A stretch of 64,000 nucleotides of DNA from Dehalobacter sp. DCA (lineage in GTDB: Bacteria; Bacillota; Desulfitobacteriia; Desulfitobacteriales; Syntrophobotulaceae), in NCBI RefSeq assembly GCF_000305775.1, contig NC_018866.1, positions 2,561,001-2,625,000 of the forward strand. The letters are read 5' to 3'. How positions within the stretch are numbered: the stretch's first letter is position 1; the number at the start of each line of letters is the position of its first letter. The notes beneath the pieces are model-generated. The model ran no database searches, was not told where the DNA came from, and saw nothing but the letters and a program-made list of their open reading frames with translations. Position numbers and translations under genes: made by a program. Of the stretch, positions 1 to 7,500 are shown piece after piece.

Positions 1-1252
1 CCTTGAACACTGCCGTAATGACCCCGGATCCTGCAGCATTATGCGCTGCTGCTCCCGGTACGGTAAAGAAGTTCGCACCGACGCCTTTTAAGGTATACCC
101 TGCTTTAGGAACGAGCGTAATCGTCGCTGTATATTCCTGACCTGCAACAAAGGTACTGTCAGCAGGCGACCAGGTGATTGTTCCTGAATACTGCTCCGTT
201 TGGATCGTAGTCACGGGTATGGCTCCCGGTTCAGGTGCAGTTACGCCGGATATTTCCGGTATATCGATCGCAGCTGCCGTAGACGGGGCCGCAAGGTGGG
301 CTTTAACTTCCGGATCCAAGGAGGCAAGGACCGTACTGTCCCAGACTTTATCGGTGGTTTTACCCAAAAGAAGGTTCTGAGCGACTTCTTTGGCTGCGTC
401 TCTGTTTACCTCCCAGTAGCTTAACCCGTCAAGATTAATCGCATCGCCGGGCAGTGTTTGGGTCACGATCGTTGCCTCTTCAAAGGACTTGGCCGCCCCG
501 GCGAGTTTTAGGAGATCTTTCAGAGACAAGTCTGTTTCCACAGCCTTCATTAATTCCGGAATTAGCTCGGGCAATTTTAATAGGGTGGCAGGCTGAAGCA
601 TTTTTTTACCTACAGCGGTCAGTACTTTCTGCTGCCTGGCGGTTCTCCCGATATCGGCGGTTGCGTCATGACGGAAACGGGCATATTGGAGCGCTTTTGT
701 CCCGTCTAATTCCTGTACCCCGGCTTTTAGGTTGATATAGCCGTCCTCTTTATCCCCGGTCTCATACTTCATGTCTTTTTCCACGTCAATGGTGATCCCG
801 TCCAGCGTATCGATCATGTCCTTGAACCCATCAAAATTCGTCAGGACATACCCGTCCAGCTCAATACCGGTCAGTTCGGTAACCTGTTTTTCCAGCTCCG
901 GAATCCCTTTTAACATGGGAACGGCATTGATCTTACAATAGTTTTTTGATCCGGGGAGCGTTACCCGGGTGTCTCTCGGAATGGACAGTAAGGAAATAAG
1001 TTTCGTCTTCGGGTCAAAGCTGGCTACAATAATCGAGTCCGAATTGTAAGAACTTGCCCCTGGCCTTTTATCCGTCCCGATCAAAAGAATACTGACCCGA
1101 TTGTTCAAATTCACACTGTCGCCGGGCAGACTGCCTCCCTTAGCGAAATAGAAGGCAAATGCTGCCGTCCCGGCAACAATGCCTGCGATTACCAGTGCTA
1201 TGATCATAAAAACTTTTTTCAGTTTTTTCTTCTTTTTCTTTTTTTCAACCAT
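1..1252 (-). CDS. LytR-CpsA-Psr (LCP) family cell-wall ligase with C-terminal surface repeat, partial
   Basis: The open frame runs from an ATG at 1252 off the left edge (417 codons visible, no stop). The ATG follows a GGGGTGA Shine-Dalgarno. The N-terminus has a run of lysines, then one membrane segment (about residues 14-35), then an LCP catalytic domain with a start region reading SILLIGTDKRPG, an FDP..LISLLSIPRDTRV motif and ARFRHD..ADIGRTARQQ near residues 200-215. LCP enzymes transfer undecaprenyl-linked teichoic acid or polysaccharide to peptidoglycan outside the membrane. After the LCP domain comes an Ala/Pro-rich linker, then a module of the type TWSPA..FVAGQEYTATITL..KAGYTLKGVGANFFTV. 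I recognise this as a repeat common in Firmicute surface and S-layer-associated proteins. That extension is unusual for an LCP protein. The C-terminus lies outside the window. Confidence 0.88.
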   Translation of the reverse strand, partial: MVEKKKKKKKLKKVFMIIALVIAGIVAGTAAFAFYFAKGGSLPGDSVNLNNRVSILLIGTDKRPGASSYNSDSIIVASFDPKTKLISLLSIPRDTRVTLPGSKNYCKINAVPMLKGIPELEKQVTELTGIELDGYVLTNFDGFKDMIDTLDGITIDVEKDMKYETGDKEDGYINLKAGVQELDGTKALQYARFRHDATADIGRTARQQKVLTAVGKKMLQPATLLKLPELIPELMKAVETDLSLKDLLKLAGAAKSFEEATIVTQTLPGDAINLDGLSYWEVNRDAAKEVAQNLLLGKTTDKVWDSTVLASLDPEVKAHLAAPSTAAAIDIPEISGVTAPEPGAIPVTTIQTEQYSGTITWSPADSTFVAGQEYTATITLVPKAGYTLKGVGANFFTVPGAAAHNAAGSGVITAVFK

Positions 1253-1483
1253 TACATTCACCCCATTTTGATTTTGTGCCATAAAAAACATACCACTTAT
1301 TACCGCGGGTATCAATACCAATTTTTTGTTATTCTGCCAACTAAGCAATAAATTTTATCGCAGTATCCAACATTTCTTGCTTAGTGAAATCGATTTGATC
1401 TGATTTTTGAGATAGTACCATTATTCTCGGCATGCAATTTGAGAGATCATTGGCAAATAATTTTTACAAAACCAGAGAAAACT

Positions 1484-1523
1484 AATGAATACTTACTCTT
1501 CTAAAATGAATACTTACTCTTCT
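1484..1523 (+). repeat. Two 19-bp direct repeats, 21-bp period, upstream of the ferritin-like gene
   Basis: The 19-bp string AATGAATACTTACTCTTCT occurs at 1484-1502 and again, without mismatch, at 1505-1523. The period of 21 bp is two helical turns. The second copy ends 15 bp before the start codon at 1538, partly next to the Shine-Dalgarno (TAGGAG). It could be a regulator binding site or a small slippage duplication. No function is proven. Confidence 0.6.
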
Positions 1524-1537
1524 ATAGGAGATTTAAA

Positions 1538-2053
1538 ATGGATGAAAAACGAACAGCAAAATTAAAAAGGATCTACGAGCTAGAGAACCTTCAGATTCAT
1601 TATTATCAGTCCCAATTGTCTGAAAGCGACGACCCGATATTTAACAAAGCTCTATTCAAAATCGTCGAAGCTGATAAAAAGCATGCCGGATTTTTTACTG
1701 AGCTTTTTCTTGAACATAACGTAGACATCCCGCTAATCACAGCAGGTATTGCCGACATTGCCGGGAGCATTATCGGGGAGGCGATTGAATTAGCCGGGCA
1801 GAAAAATATCTGTAAGATTGGGTTTGCCTTAGAAAATCAGATATTGGAAATATACGCTCACTTAGTAGAAGAAAACCTAAATTCAGATTTATTAGATAAG
1901 CTCATAGACTTTAAGATTGATAAGGAATTTCATGCCTTATGGCTGCAACACTATGCTCAGTATCTAAAACACCAAAAATTCTATAGCAATAATCTTATCC
2001 AAGATTCCATTGAAGATCATCCAACCGTGAATATGAATGTGCGTTTGATCTGA
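1538..2053 (+). CDS. Ferritin-like diiron four-helix protein
   Basis: This 171-residue soluble protein starts at an ATG preceded by TAGGAG. Four helical stretches carry a ferritin-like ligand pattern: E with a following YY (ELENLQIHYY, residue ~16), E-x-x-x-H in VEADKKH (residues ~44-49), a second E in ENQILEIYAHL, and a second E-x-x-H (KEFHALW). This two-fold E..Y/ExxH arrangement resembles the COQ7/rubrerythrin-like ferritin superfamily, which bind two irons or manganese and often act in oxygen or peroxide handling. The substrate is unknown. It has no rubredoxin domain and no membrane segment. The gene stands alone, with a hairpin terminator downstream. Confidence 0.6.
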   Translation: MDEKRTAKLKRIYELENLQIHYYQSQLSESDDPIFNKALFKIVEADKKHAGFFTELFLEHNVDIPLITAGIADIAGSIIGEAIELAGQKNICKIGFALENQILEIYAHLVEENLNSDLLDKLIDFKIDKEFHALWLQHYAQYLKHQKFYSNNLIQDSIEDHPTVNMNVRLI

Positions 2054-2156
2054 ATGATTTCAATTCCAGGCAGTTAAACAAGAGATCTATGAACCTCAGA
2101 TAGAACTTTCGGGGCAAAAAAAGAACAAAAAAGGCACGCCAAGGAATAATCGCCAC

Positions 2157-2180
2157 AAAACCGCCATCGGCGGTTTTTTT
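2157..2180 (+). terminator. Rho-independent terminator after the ferritin-like gene
   Basis: CCGCC (2161-2165) pairs with GGCGG (2169-2173) around a three-base loop. The stem is extended by A:T pairs and followed by seven T's. It lies about 105 bp after the stop codon at 2053. Confidence 0.8.
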
Positions 2181-2341
2181 AGTGCTTTTCAAAATAAAAA
2201 GTCTTCAGCCAGGTAATCCGAAACGTCAGCCTGAAGGTGCTCGATATATAAATTGGTCATCCAGACCATTTCCATTGCACTAGAAACACTGTAAAATATA
2301 TTTATAGCTTTGTCCAAAGGCAAAAACAAAAATATTTTGTG

Positions 2342-2355
2342 CAAACATATGTTCC
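2342..2355 (+). promoter_or_regulatory. Probable LexA (SOS) box
   Basis: CAAACATATGTTCC matches the Bacillus-type LexA/DinR box consensus CGAACRNRYGTTYC at 13 of 14 positions, with an A instead of G at position 2. The core AACATATGTT is a perfect palindrome. The box overlaps the proposed -35 (TTCCCA, 2352-2357) of the promoter whose -10 is TATAAT at 2375-2380 (17-bp spacer). This is the placement expected for repression by steric block. Confidence 0.65.
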
Positions 2356-2380
2356 CATATCATCCATTATATGGTATAAT
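2352..2380 (+). promoter_or_regulatory. Sigma-A promoter of the coiled-coil gene
   Basis: The -10 is a perfect TATAAT (2375-2380). The -35 TTCCCA (2352-2357) matches 4 of 6 and lies inside the LexA-like box. The spacer is 17 bp. The start codon follows 43 bp after the -10 with an AAGGAGG ribosome binding site. Confidence 0.6.
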
Positions 2381-2423
2381 AAGGATATTAGGAAGTAACA
2401 TCAACTGAAAGGAGGTAAAACAG

Positions 2424-2879
2424 ATGGATAACGATCAATTTCAGGAACTGGTACTGGATCAATTGGGTTCTCTTGGGAATAGAATGGAACGACTTGATAG
2501 CCGGCAGGATCGATTCGAAGAAGGGCTGCAGCAACTTCACTCTAATCAGCAGCAGCTCAAGGCAAGTCAGCAGCAACTTCACTCTGATCAGCAGCAGCTC
2601 AAGGCAAGTCAGCAGCAGCTTCACTCTAGTCAGCAAGAGCTCAAGGCAGGCCAGCAGCAAATCTGGACGAGTATAGATACAATTGCCGTTAGCCAAGAGC
2701 AGATGCAGCAAGACATACAAACAATTAAGGGGGACATCATCAATATTCGCCAAAGCCAAGCGCGTGTGGAGCATGATCTTTCTGGAAAAGTCAATGCTTT
2801 ATTCGATTTCCGCGAGAGTCAGATCGAAACCAATCAACGTGTTTCTGAAAGACTAGAACGGCTTGAAGCTAAACGATAA
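2424..2879 (+). CDS. Glutamine-rich coiled-coil protein, possibly SOS-induced
   Basis: The 151-residue protein follows a strong AAGGAGG site. It has no signal peptide or membrane segment. Residues 38-79 are three near-identical 14-residue units (LHS-N/D/S-QQQLKASQQQ type), each two heptads, with hydrophobic residues in coiled-coil register. Heptad-like spacing continues to the end (the RLERLEAKR C-terminus). The N-terminus (residues 1-30: DQFQELVLDQLGSLGNRMERL) is also amphipathic helix. I do not recognise a catalytic domain. Similar short coiled-coil proteins exist in Firmicute genomes without an assigned role. The LexA-type box over its promoter suggests induction on DNA damage. The 42-bp DNA repeat could let copy number vary. 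Confidence 0.7.
   Translation: MDNDQFQELVLDQLGSLGNRMERLDSRQDRFEEGLQQLHSNQQQLKASQQQLHSDQQQLKASQQQLHSSQQELKAGQQQIWTSIDTIAVSQEQMQQDIQTIKGDIINIRQSQARVEHDLSGKVNALFDFRESQIETNQRVSERLERLEAKR
2535..2660 (+). repeat. Three 42-bp tandem coding repeats
   Basis: The DNA encoding residues 38-79 of the coiled-coil protein is three consecutive 42-bp units with few differences (2535-2576, 2577-2618, 2619-2660). Being a multiple of three, gain or loss of a unit would keep the frame and lengthen or shorten the coiled coil by two heptads. Confidence 0.85.
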
Positions 2880-2931
2880 ATATTTTCTAGATTTGTTAGA
2901 CGAGGTCTTTTACATAACGGTTTTATTTACG

Positions 2932-3783
2932 TTAATGAAGATACGTTGTTGAAGATAAAATTTTCCCGTTAAAATAAACCAGATCACCTTCCGGATAATG
3001 CCAGACTGCCTTTAAAATGGTCGGTTTGAAGATGCCGTTCTCATTCCTCTCATAACCTTCATATACCGCCGACCAGGGGATGCTTTGCTTACTGCCGTCA
3101 AAACCTACAGCCATTCGGTCATTGGTGGTAAATTCAAGCATTTCTCCCGTTTCATTGAAGGTAAAGATGCCGCTCGCGCTTATACCGAAGGAAGTAATCG
3201 ACGCTTTGGCATGCGTATCGTCAATCGCTTCCCAAGTGATGTAGCCTTGTAAGGCAATGTTCGGTACATACAAACTCTCTGCGAGCACCGTTGCCAGACA
3301 GGCCTCATCCATTTCGACACCCTTTTGGTCAAACAGCGTAAAGGCTTTGGCGATTACACCTTTCATGGAGCCCACGCCCTGATTGTAACTGTCGAAGCCC
3401 TGAAAAGGTATTCCGTACATCGCACTGTCAATGAAAGCCAAGCGGTTCGGCGTTTCAACAAAGTTGTACTGCGTATAGTCAATGGTAAGCGTTGCCTTAT
3501 CCACGCCGGTGGAGAAAGGTACATCTTTAAATTCGGTTTTCATCCAGGACATTTTGGAAGTACCGATATAGCCGCAGTGGTTAAAATATTTTTGTACAGG
3601 CTCAGGCAGATCAGCAATATCCTGCTGCGAAAACATTTCTGTTTCCGGTTGGGTCTCGGAAATAAGCTGGGCAGCCGTCTTATTAAAGTCTGATTTTAAA
3701 GACGAATAAGGTTGGATAAAGTAAATGACGGCCAGCAAAATAATCGCTGCAAGAATACCTGTAACAACACCTAACGTTATCAT
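2932..3783 (-). CDS. Membrane-anchored DUF6544-family protein
   Basis: I place the start at the ATG at 3783 (MITLGVVTG, 283 residues) because AAGGAG lies seven bases upstream, overlapping the marR stop codon. The longer frame to 3813 has no ribosome binding site. An N-terminal hydrophobic helix (about residues 2-22) anchors the protein. The rest is predicted extracytoplasmic, with LPEPVQKYFNHCG and YN..ETPNRLAFIDSAMYGIPFQG, features I associate with the DUF6544 family of unknown function. It is translationally coupled to the upstream marR gene, so it is probably part of the regulon of that repressor. Function unknown. Confidence 0.65.
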   Translation of the reverse strand: MITLGVVTGILAAIILLAVIYFIQPYSSLKSDFNKTAAQLISETQPETEMFSQQDIADLPEPVQKYFNHCGYIGTSKMSWMKTEFKDVPFSTGVDKATLTIDYTQYNFVETPNRLAFIDSAMYGIPFQGFDSYNQGVGSMKGVIAKAFTLFDQKGVEMDEACLATVLAESLYVPNIALQGYITWEAIDDTHAKASITSFGISASGIFTFNETGEMLEFTTNDRMAVGFDGSKQSIPWSAVYEGYERNENGIFKPTILKAVWHYPEGDLVYFNGKILSSTTYLH

Positions 3784-3787
3784 TTTT

Positions 3788-4249
3788 TTACTCCTTAATC
3801 TCTTCATTTTCATTCTCCATCATTTCGATATTGTGGCCGAGCTTGACTAACCCTTGGTAAAATCCATCTGTTAATTCAGGGTCAAATCCGTTAAAAAGCT
3901 TCTGCATGAATGCCAATTCTCTCTGTCTCCGTTCCCCAAAATAGGTGTTGAATTTTGGGGTGAGTGCAATTCTCAAAGCTCTGGCATCATTTTTGTCTTT
4001 GGAGATGGTTATAAATCCGCTTTCTTCGAGCGTCGCTGCCAGGCGTTTGGCATTCTGCCTGGAATAACCGATGTAATCAGCTGCTTCGCTAACCGTCGGC
4101 GGTTCTTCAAAATGGGCTACACTGACTAAAAAAAGCCACTGCTTAATGGTAATATTCTTATCAAAAGCATCCCCAAGTACCTGCAGCCTGTTTGACAATA
4201 CAAAGATGGTTCCGAAAATATTAGCCTGTTGTTCCAGTTCGTTCATCAT
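3788..4249 (-). CDS. MarR-family transcriptional repressor
   Basis: The winged-helix regulator runs from the ATG at 4249, which has GGAGG seven bases upstream. The in-frame ATG at 4279 lies inside the operator and about five bases past the predicted transcription start, so it is unlikely. The protein is 153 residues, typical for MarR. The recognition region reads PPTVSEAADYIGYSRQNAKRLAATLEESGFI, followed by a wing KDKNDARALRIALTPK. MarR dimers bind palindromic operators and usually respond to small phenolic or oxidant ligands. The operator pair upstream points to autoregulation together with the DUF6544 gene. The ligand is unknown. Confidence 0.88.
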   Translation of the reverse strand: MMNELEQQANIFGTIFVLSNRLQVLGDAFDKNITIKQWLFLVSVAHFEEPPTVSEAADYIGYSRQNAKRLAATLEESGFITISKDKNDARALRIALTPKFNTYFGERRQRELAFMQKLFNGFDPELTDGFYQGLVKLGHNIEMMENENEEIKE

Positions 4250-4267
4250 TTTTTCGCCTCCATAAAC

Positions 4268-4319
4268 AAAAGGTAACATGTTACTTTTTTAGTATACGTA
4301 ACATGTTACCTTTTGTCAA
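4268..4319 (-). promoter_or_regulatory. marR promoter with two palindromic operators
   Basis: On the minus strand, TTGACA (4319-4314) and TATACT (4296-4291) are 17 bp apart, a near-consensus sigma-A promoter. Two identical 12-bp palindromes, GTAACATGTTAC, lie at 4298-4309 (inside the spacer) and 4273-4284 (at the predicted start site), centres 25 bp apart. The flanks also mirror each other (AAAAG/CTTTT). Binding there would block RNA polymerase, as expected for a self-repressing MarR protein. Confidence 0.85.
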
Positions 4320-4368
4320 TAACCACTAGGTGATATAACATTCAATTTTCATAAACAAAGTATGTAAG

Positions 4369-4732
4369 CGAAGTCAACCTATAAGCCGAGTTCTGTACCT
4401 CTTGCGAGGTGATGATCATCTATCTAGGACTGTCGTTACCGACAGTCTCAAGCGACCTTACCCGGGAACAGAGCGGGCAGCTCCATCGTTCCTCTATTTG
4501 GTCTTGCTCCAGGTGGGGTTTGCAGGGCCAGCCAGTTACCTGACTGCCGGTGAGCTCTTACCTCACCTTTCCACCCTTACCGCTTGGCAGCGGCGGTATA
4601 TCTCTGTTGCACTTTCCTCGAAGGGATTCTCCCCCCGCCGGGCGTTACCCGGCACCCTGCCCTGCGGAGCTCGGACTTTCCTCAGAGACGGCCTTTCGGC
4701 ACTTGTCCCCGCGACCATCCGGTTGACTTCGC
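4369..4732 (-). ncRNA. rnpB: RNase P RNA (bacterial type A-like)
   Basis: The minus strand begins GAAGTCAACCGGATGGTCGC and ends ..TCGGCTTATAGGTTGACTTC, so the ends pair as the P1 helix. It contains the conserved GAGGAAAGTCCGAGCTCC block and the GAGGAAAGTGCAACAGAGA-type core. The length of about 364 nt is usual. This is the catalytic RNA that trims 5' leaders of tRNA precursors. Ends are approximate to a few bases. Any protein frame across it is spurious. Confidence 0.95.
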
Positions 4733-4738
4733 TATCCA

Positions 4739-4767
4739 ATCTTACTAGATTATTTGTGTTTGGTCAA
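4739..4767 (-). promoter_or_regulatory. rnpB promoter
   Basis: On the minus strand, TTGACC (4767-4762) and TAAGAT (4744-4739) are separated by 17 bp. Transcription would start about 7 nt downstream, at the first bases of the RNase P RNA. Confidence 0.75.
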
Positions 4768-5114
4768 ATAATTCTTAAGCGTATCTAAAGTAAATCGCCG
4801 TAATCAATTTGTTGCCTATTTTATATAGCGTATATCAGGAATTCAATGATTTGTTTCGACATTAGTTGCATCGACAAATTACGGCGTAATCACAGTATAT
4901 CATTCCAAAAACAAAATTCAAGCTACAATTTATAACACTATAATCAAATTTTCCCTATAATTTTGTAATTATTTTAATTCTTAGTTATGCACAGGTTGTG
5001 AACAAATTGTGCATAACTTTTGAGTTCTTATGATCATCCGCCCAAAAATAACCAGGACGCTATTGGAACCAACTATAAATTTATCTTTCAGACAATTCAA
5101 TCATGTTGATAACT
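4768..5114. other. AT-rich intergenic region with DnaA-box-like palindrome
   Basis: No gene is seen in this stretch. AGTTATGCACA (4983-4993) and its inverse TGTGCATAACT (5008-5018) form an 11-bp inverted repeat with a 14-bp gap. Each contains a 9-mer differing by one base from the DnaA box TTATCCACA. A third near match (TTATCCACG) is at 5115-5123, in the end of the next gene. An imperfect repeat around CGCCGTAAT lies at 4796-4890. Confidence 0.5.
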
Positions 5115-6269
5115 TTATCCACGTTCCAACCACGGTATTTTGCTCGTCGCGCTGATAACCAGTTCTACGTCATCCATTGTTCGATCGGCTCTAATATAAT
5201 CGTAAAGCGCATGGATCATTGGGATTTCGCTAAGAAAATGCCCGAGCTCACCGACGGCCATACCTGATTCGAGACAATCCAGCACGTTATGGTAGCCGAT
5301 CTCTCCTGTGATATATAAATCAGCGCCTTTAAAGGCAGCCTTCGCCACAAAACTGCTTCCGCTGCCATTTAAAATGGCAATTTTTTTGATCTTTCTGTCA
5401 GGATCTCCTGCCAATCGCACTGAAGAACAGTCATGGCCATACTTCTCCGTAAGCTGTTTCAGAAATCCTTCCCACAAATCGGCTAGTCTGACAGGTTTCA
5501 GTAATGTTCCGATCACCCCGTATCCTCTGGGTTTTCCGGTATTCCGGAGTGGTATCAGGTCGTAAGCGGGTTCTTCATACGGATGTGCCTTATGCAAAGC
5601 TTTAACCGCTCTGCCAAGGCTGCGCTCTTCGACAATGCTCTCGAGCCGGATCTCGGGTACTCTGGTCAGCTCTCCGACTTTTCCTATAGTTGGCTCGGCT
5701 CCGTCCAGCGCCCGGAACATGCCTTCACCGTTCGTCTGGAAGAAACATTCGCTGTAGGCATCACTGTGCTCGCCATCGGTAATTCCACTGCCGACGCCTT
5801 CGGCGGTCAGAGCCTTCCGGATAGTCTCGACGTATTCTTCCGGAACAAAAGTGACGATCTTGATTAGTTTCTCAGTAGAGGTGGTTTCCAGGAACTCTGT
5901 TTTCTGCAGTCCGAGCATTTCCGCAAACGTCAGGCTCGATGACAAATACGACTGATCCAGATTCGTGTGGGCAGCATAATATGAGATCCCATTGCGGAAA
6001 AGCGAAAGGGGGACCAATGCCGCCTGGTTGTCCATTCGGAGATTTTTCAGCGGTTTAAACAGCAGCGGGTGGTGGGAAACAATCAGTTCAGCTTTTTCCG
6101 AAACAGCTTCTTCGACGGCTTCCATGGTTCCGTCCAGCGTCAGTAGCATCTTATTGACTCGCTGGGCGCTGCTGCCGACCAGGAGTCCGGGATTGTCCCA
6201 GTCTTCTGCCCAGGAACGCGGCGCTATCTTTTCGATGAGTTGTTCAACCTGGCCTACTGATACAGCCAT
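5115..6269 (-). CDS. Nif3-like dinuclear metal-centre protein (YqfO type)
   Basis: At 384 residues this is the long Firmicute form, with a PII/CutA-like domain inserted between the two halves of the Nif3 fold. Metal-binding residues are visible: D46 (LTLDGT), H66-H67 (IVSHHPLL), H101/D105 (AAHTNLD), and a C-terminal VGELGHFLSE stretch. The family forms hexameric toroids with two metals per subunit. It is variously annotated as GTP cyclohydrolase I type 2 without firm proof, so I keep a neutral name. It overlaps trmK by 16 bp, the same pairing as yqfO-trmK in Bacillus. Confidence 0.92.
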   Translation of the reverse strand: MAVSVGQVEQLIEKIAPRSWAEDWDNPGLLVGSSAQRVNKMLLTLDGTMEAVEEAVSEKAELIVSHHPLLFKPLKNLRMDNQAALVPLSLFRNGISYYAAHTNLDQSYLSSSLTFAEMLGLQKTEFLETTSTEKLIKIVTFVPEEYVETIRKALTAEGVGSGITDGEHSDAYSECFFQTNGEGMFRALDGAEPTIGKVGELTRVPEIRLESIVEERSLGRAVKALHKAHPYEEPAYDLIPLRNTGKPRGYGVIGTLLKPVRLADLWEGFLKQLTEKYGHDCSSVRLAGDPDRKIKKIAILNGSGSSFVAKAAFKGADLYITGEIGYHNVLDCLESGMAVGELGHFLSEIPMIHALYDYIRADRTMDDVELVISATSKIPWLERG

Positions 6270-7096
6270 CTTTTTATTACCTCCATCATGGCGATTTCCT
6301 GCCTCATCTGTTCTGCTCTCTGGGAAACTGCAGCCCTGTTTGTGCGCATCATTTCCAAAACGACTCTTCTGAGATTGCTCGTGGTGTCGGCAATGATGTC
6401 GTTTAATCGGGGTTCTTTGCGTTCGATGATCAGCGGTCCGAACTGCCAGATAAAATTACGCAGTGTCTGTTCCAGATCCTTCGCTGCTTCCAACGCAGGC
6501 ACTCCGGTACAGTCCGCGGCAATATCCTGAATGACCTGCTTCATCCGCTGTTCGACTTCCTCTCTATCCAGACCTTCTGAGCGGGACAGGCAAATGACGG
6601 TATACAGCCTGCCGTCTTCTTCTGTCAGACATTCTTCACTCAGCCTCCAACCCTCGGAAAGCAGTCCGAATCTGACCCTGTTTTCTGCGCCCTGCGGCTG
6701 AAGGATCAATGTCCGAACGCTCTGCAGTACGTCCGGCTTCGTGGCGAGTATTTCGAGGATCGTCACGCCGCCCATACCGGCAATGACCAATGTATCGACT
6801 TCTCCGGACTCCAGCGGAATTAGTCCGTCTCCGTGCCGGATCTGGATGTTGCCCTGTAGTCCATAGGCTTTAACATTTTCGACAGCAGATTCATAAGGCC
6901 CTCTGTGGACATCTACCCCGACAGCCTGGCAAATCACTCCGGCCTGTACCAGATAGACAGGCAGATAGGCGTGGTCCGTACCGATATCCCCGACTCTGGC
7001 GCCGGCTGGCACCAGTGACGCAATTGTCTCCAGGCGGGAGCCAAGCTTTATGGCCGTTTTATTTTCCAGCTTATTATCTTGCTGTTCTGAAACCAT
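6254..7096 (-). CDS. trmK: tRNA (adenine(22)-N1)-methyltransferase
   Basis: Class I SAM-dependent methyltransferase that makes m1A22 in tRNA. The start is taken at the ATG at 7096 (MVSEQQDNK, 280 residues), which has GAGG six bases upstream. The longer open frame would run into the tRNA gene. The SAM-binding glycine motif is VGDIGTDHAYLPVYL (about residue 32). VIAGMGGVTILEIL is motif IV, and the C-terminal third is the predicted coiled-coil helical domain of TrmK. It overlaps the nif3-like gene downstream. Confidence 0.92.
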   Translation of the reverse strand: MVSEQQDNKLENKTAIKLGSRLETIASLVPAGARVGDIGTDHAYLPVYLVQAGVICQAVGVDVHRGPYESAVENVKAYGLQGNIQIRHGDGLIPLESGEVDTLVIAGMGGVTILEILATKPDVLQSVRTLILQPQGAENRVRFGLLSEGWRLSEECLTEEDGRLYTVICLSRSEGLDREEVEQRMKQVIQDIAADCTGVPALEAAKDLEQTLRNFIWQFGPLIIERKEPRLNDIIADTTSNLRRVVLEMMRTNRAAVSQRAEQMRQEIAMMEVIKRWLYQ

Positions 7097-7183
7097 TGTA
7101 TTCCTCAATGTTATCATCCCTATAACAATAAACTCCGGCTTGCACCAGAGTTTTGTTTTTGATTTCAAATTCATTATTTTTGG

Positions 7184-7258
7184 TGGTGGGCCCACCTGGG
7201 ATCGAACCAGGGACCAACCGGTTATGAGCCGGCCGCTCTACCGCTGAGCTATAGGCCC
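7184..7258 (-). tRNA. tRNA with CAU anticodon (Met or lysidine-type Ile)
   Basis: Cloverleaf on the minus strand: acceptor GGGCCTA pairs with TGGGCCC (one T:G), the anticodon loop is CTCATAA within a GCCGG/CCGGT stem, and the T loop is TTCGATC. A73 and an encoded CCA end at 7184. The CAT anticodon fits elongator Met or an Ile2 tRNA modified to lysidine. The CTCATAA loop looks more like Ile2 to me, but the identity is not settled. Confidence 0.93.
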
Positions 7259-7266
7259 AAAAAATA

Positions 7267-7341
7267 TGGCTCCCCGAGCTGGATTCGAACCAGCAACCTA
7301 TCGGTTAACAGCCGATTGCTCTACCGTTGAGCTATCGAGGA
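7267..7341 (-). tRNA. tRNA-Asn (GUU)
   Basis: Minus strand TCCTCGATAGCTCA... with anticodon loop CTGTTAA, so the anticodon is GTT. Acceptor TCCTCGA pairs with TCGGGGA, the T loop is TTCGAAT, the discriminator is G73 and the CCA end is encoded. It precedes the CAU tRNA by 8 bp and is probably co-transcribed with it. Confidence 0.95.
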
Positions 7342-7500
7342 AAGCCTGCGACGTTTATTATACGGAATTATTGCGCGATGGTCAAGCATGTTTTATCAAT
7401 TTCATCTTGCGTTATCTGGATTTATCTCAACTTTTCTTAATCCTTTTTAGTCTTATTTATTGTCTTTAGTTAAGAAGAATTTTTTAAGAAAGTCCTGATT

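Noticed and set aside
174..735. Plus-strand frames across the LCP gene
   Set aside because: They lie antisense to a clear minus-strand LCP domain, have no ribosome sites and show no recognisable protein features.
2054..2156. Possible gene remnant reading through QEIYEPQIELSGQKKNKKG after the ferritin-like gene
   Set aside because: No start codon with a ribosome site and no family I recognise; too short to call a pseudogene.
2535..2660. CRISPR-like or satellite array
   Set aside because: The 42-bp units abut without spacers and encode heptads of a coiled coil in frame.
4402..4788. Plus-strand open frame of 128 codons
   Set aside because: It is the complement of the RNase P RNA; structure and conserved motifs explain the sequence.
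4983..5123. Chromosomal replication origin
   Set aside because: Only weak DnaA-box matches, and no dnaA, dnaN or gyrase genes nearby.
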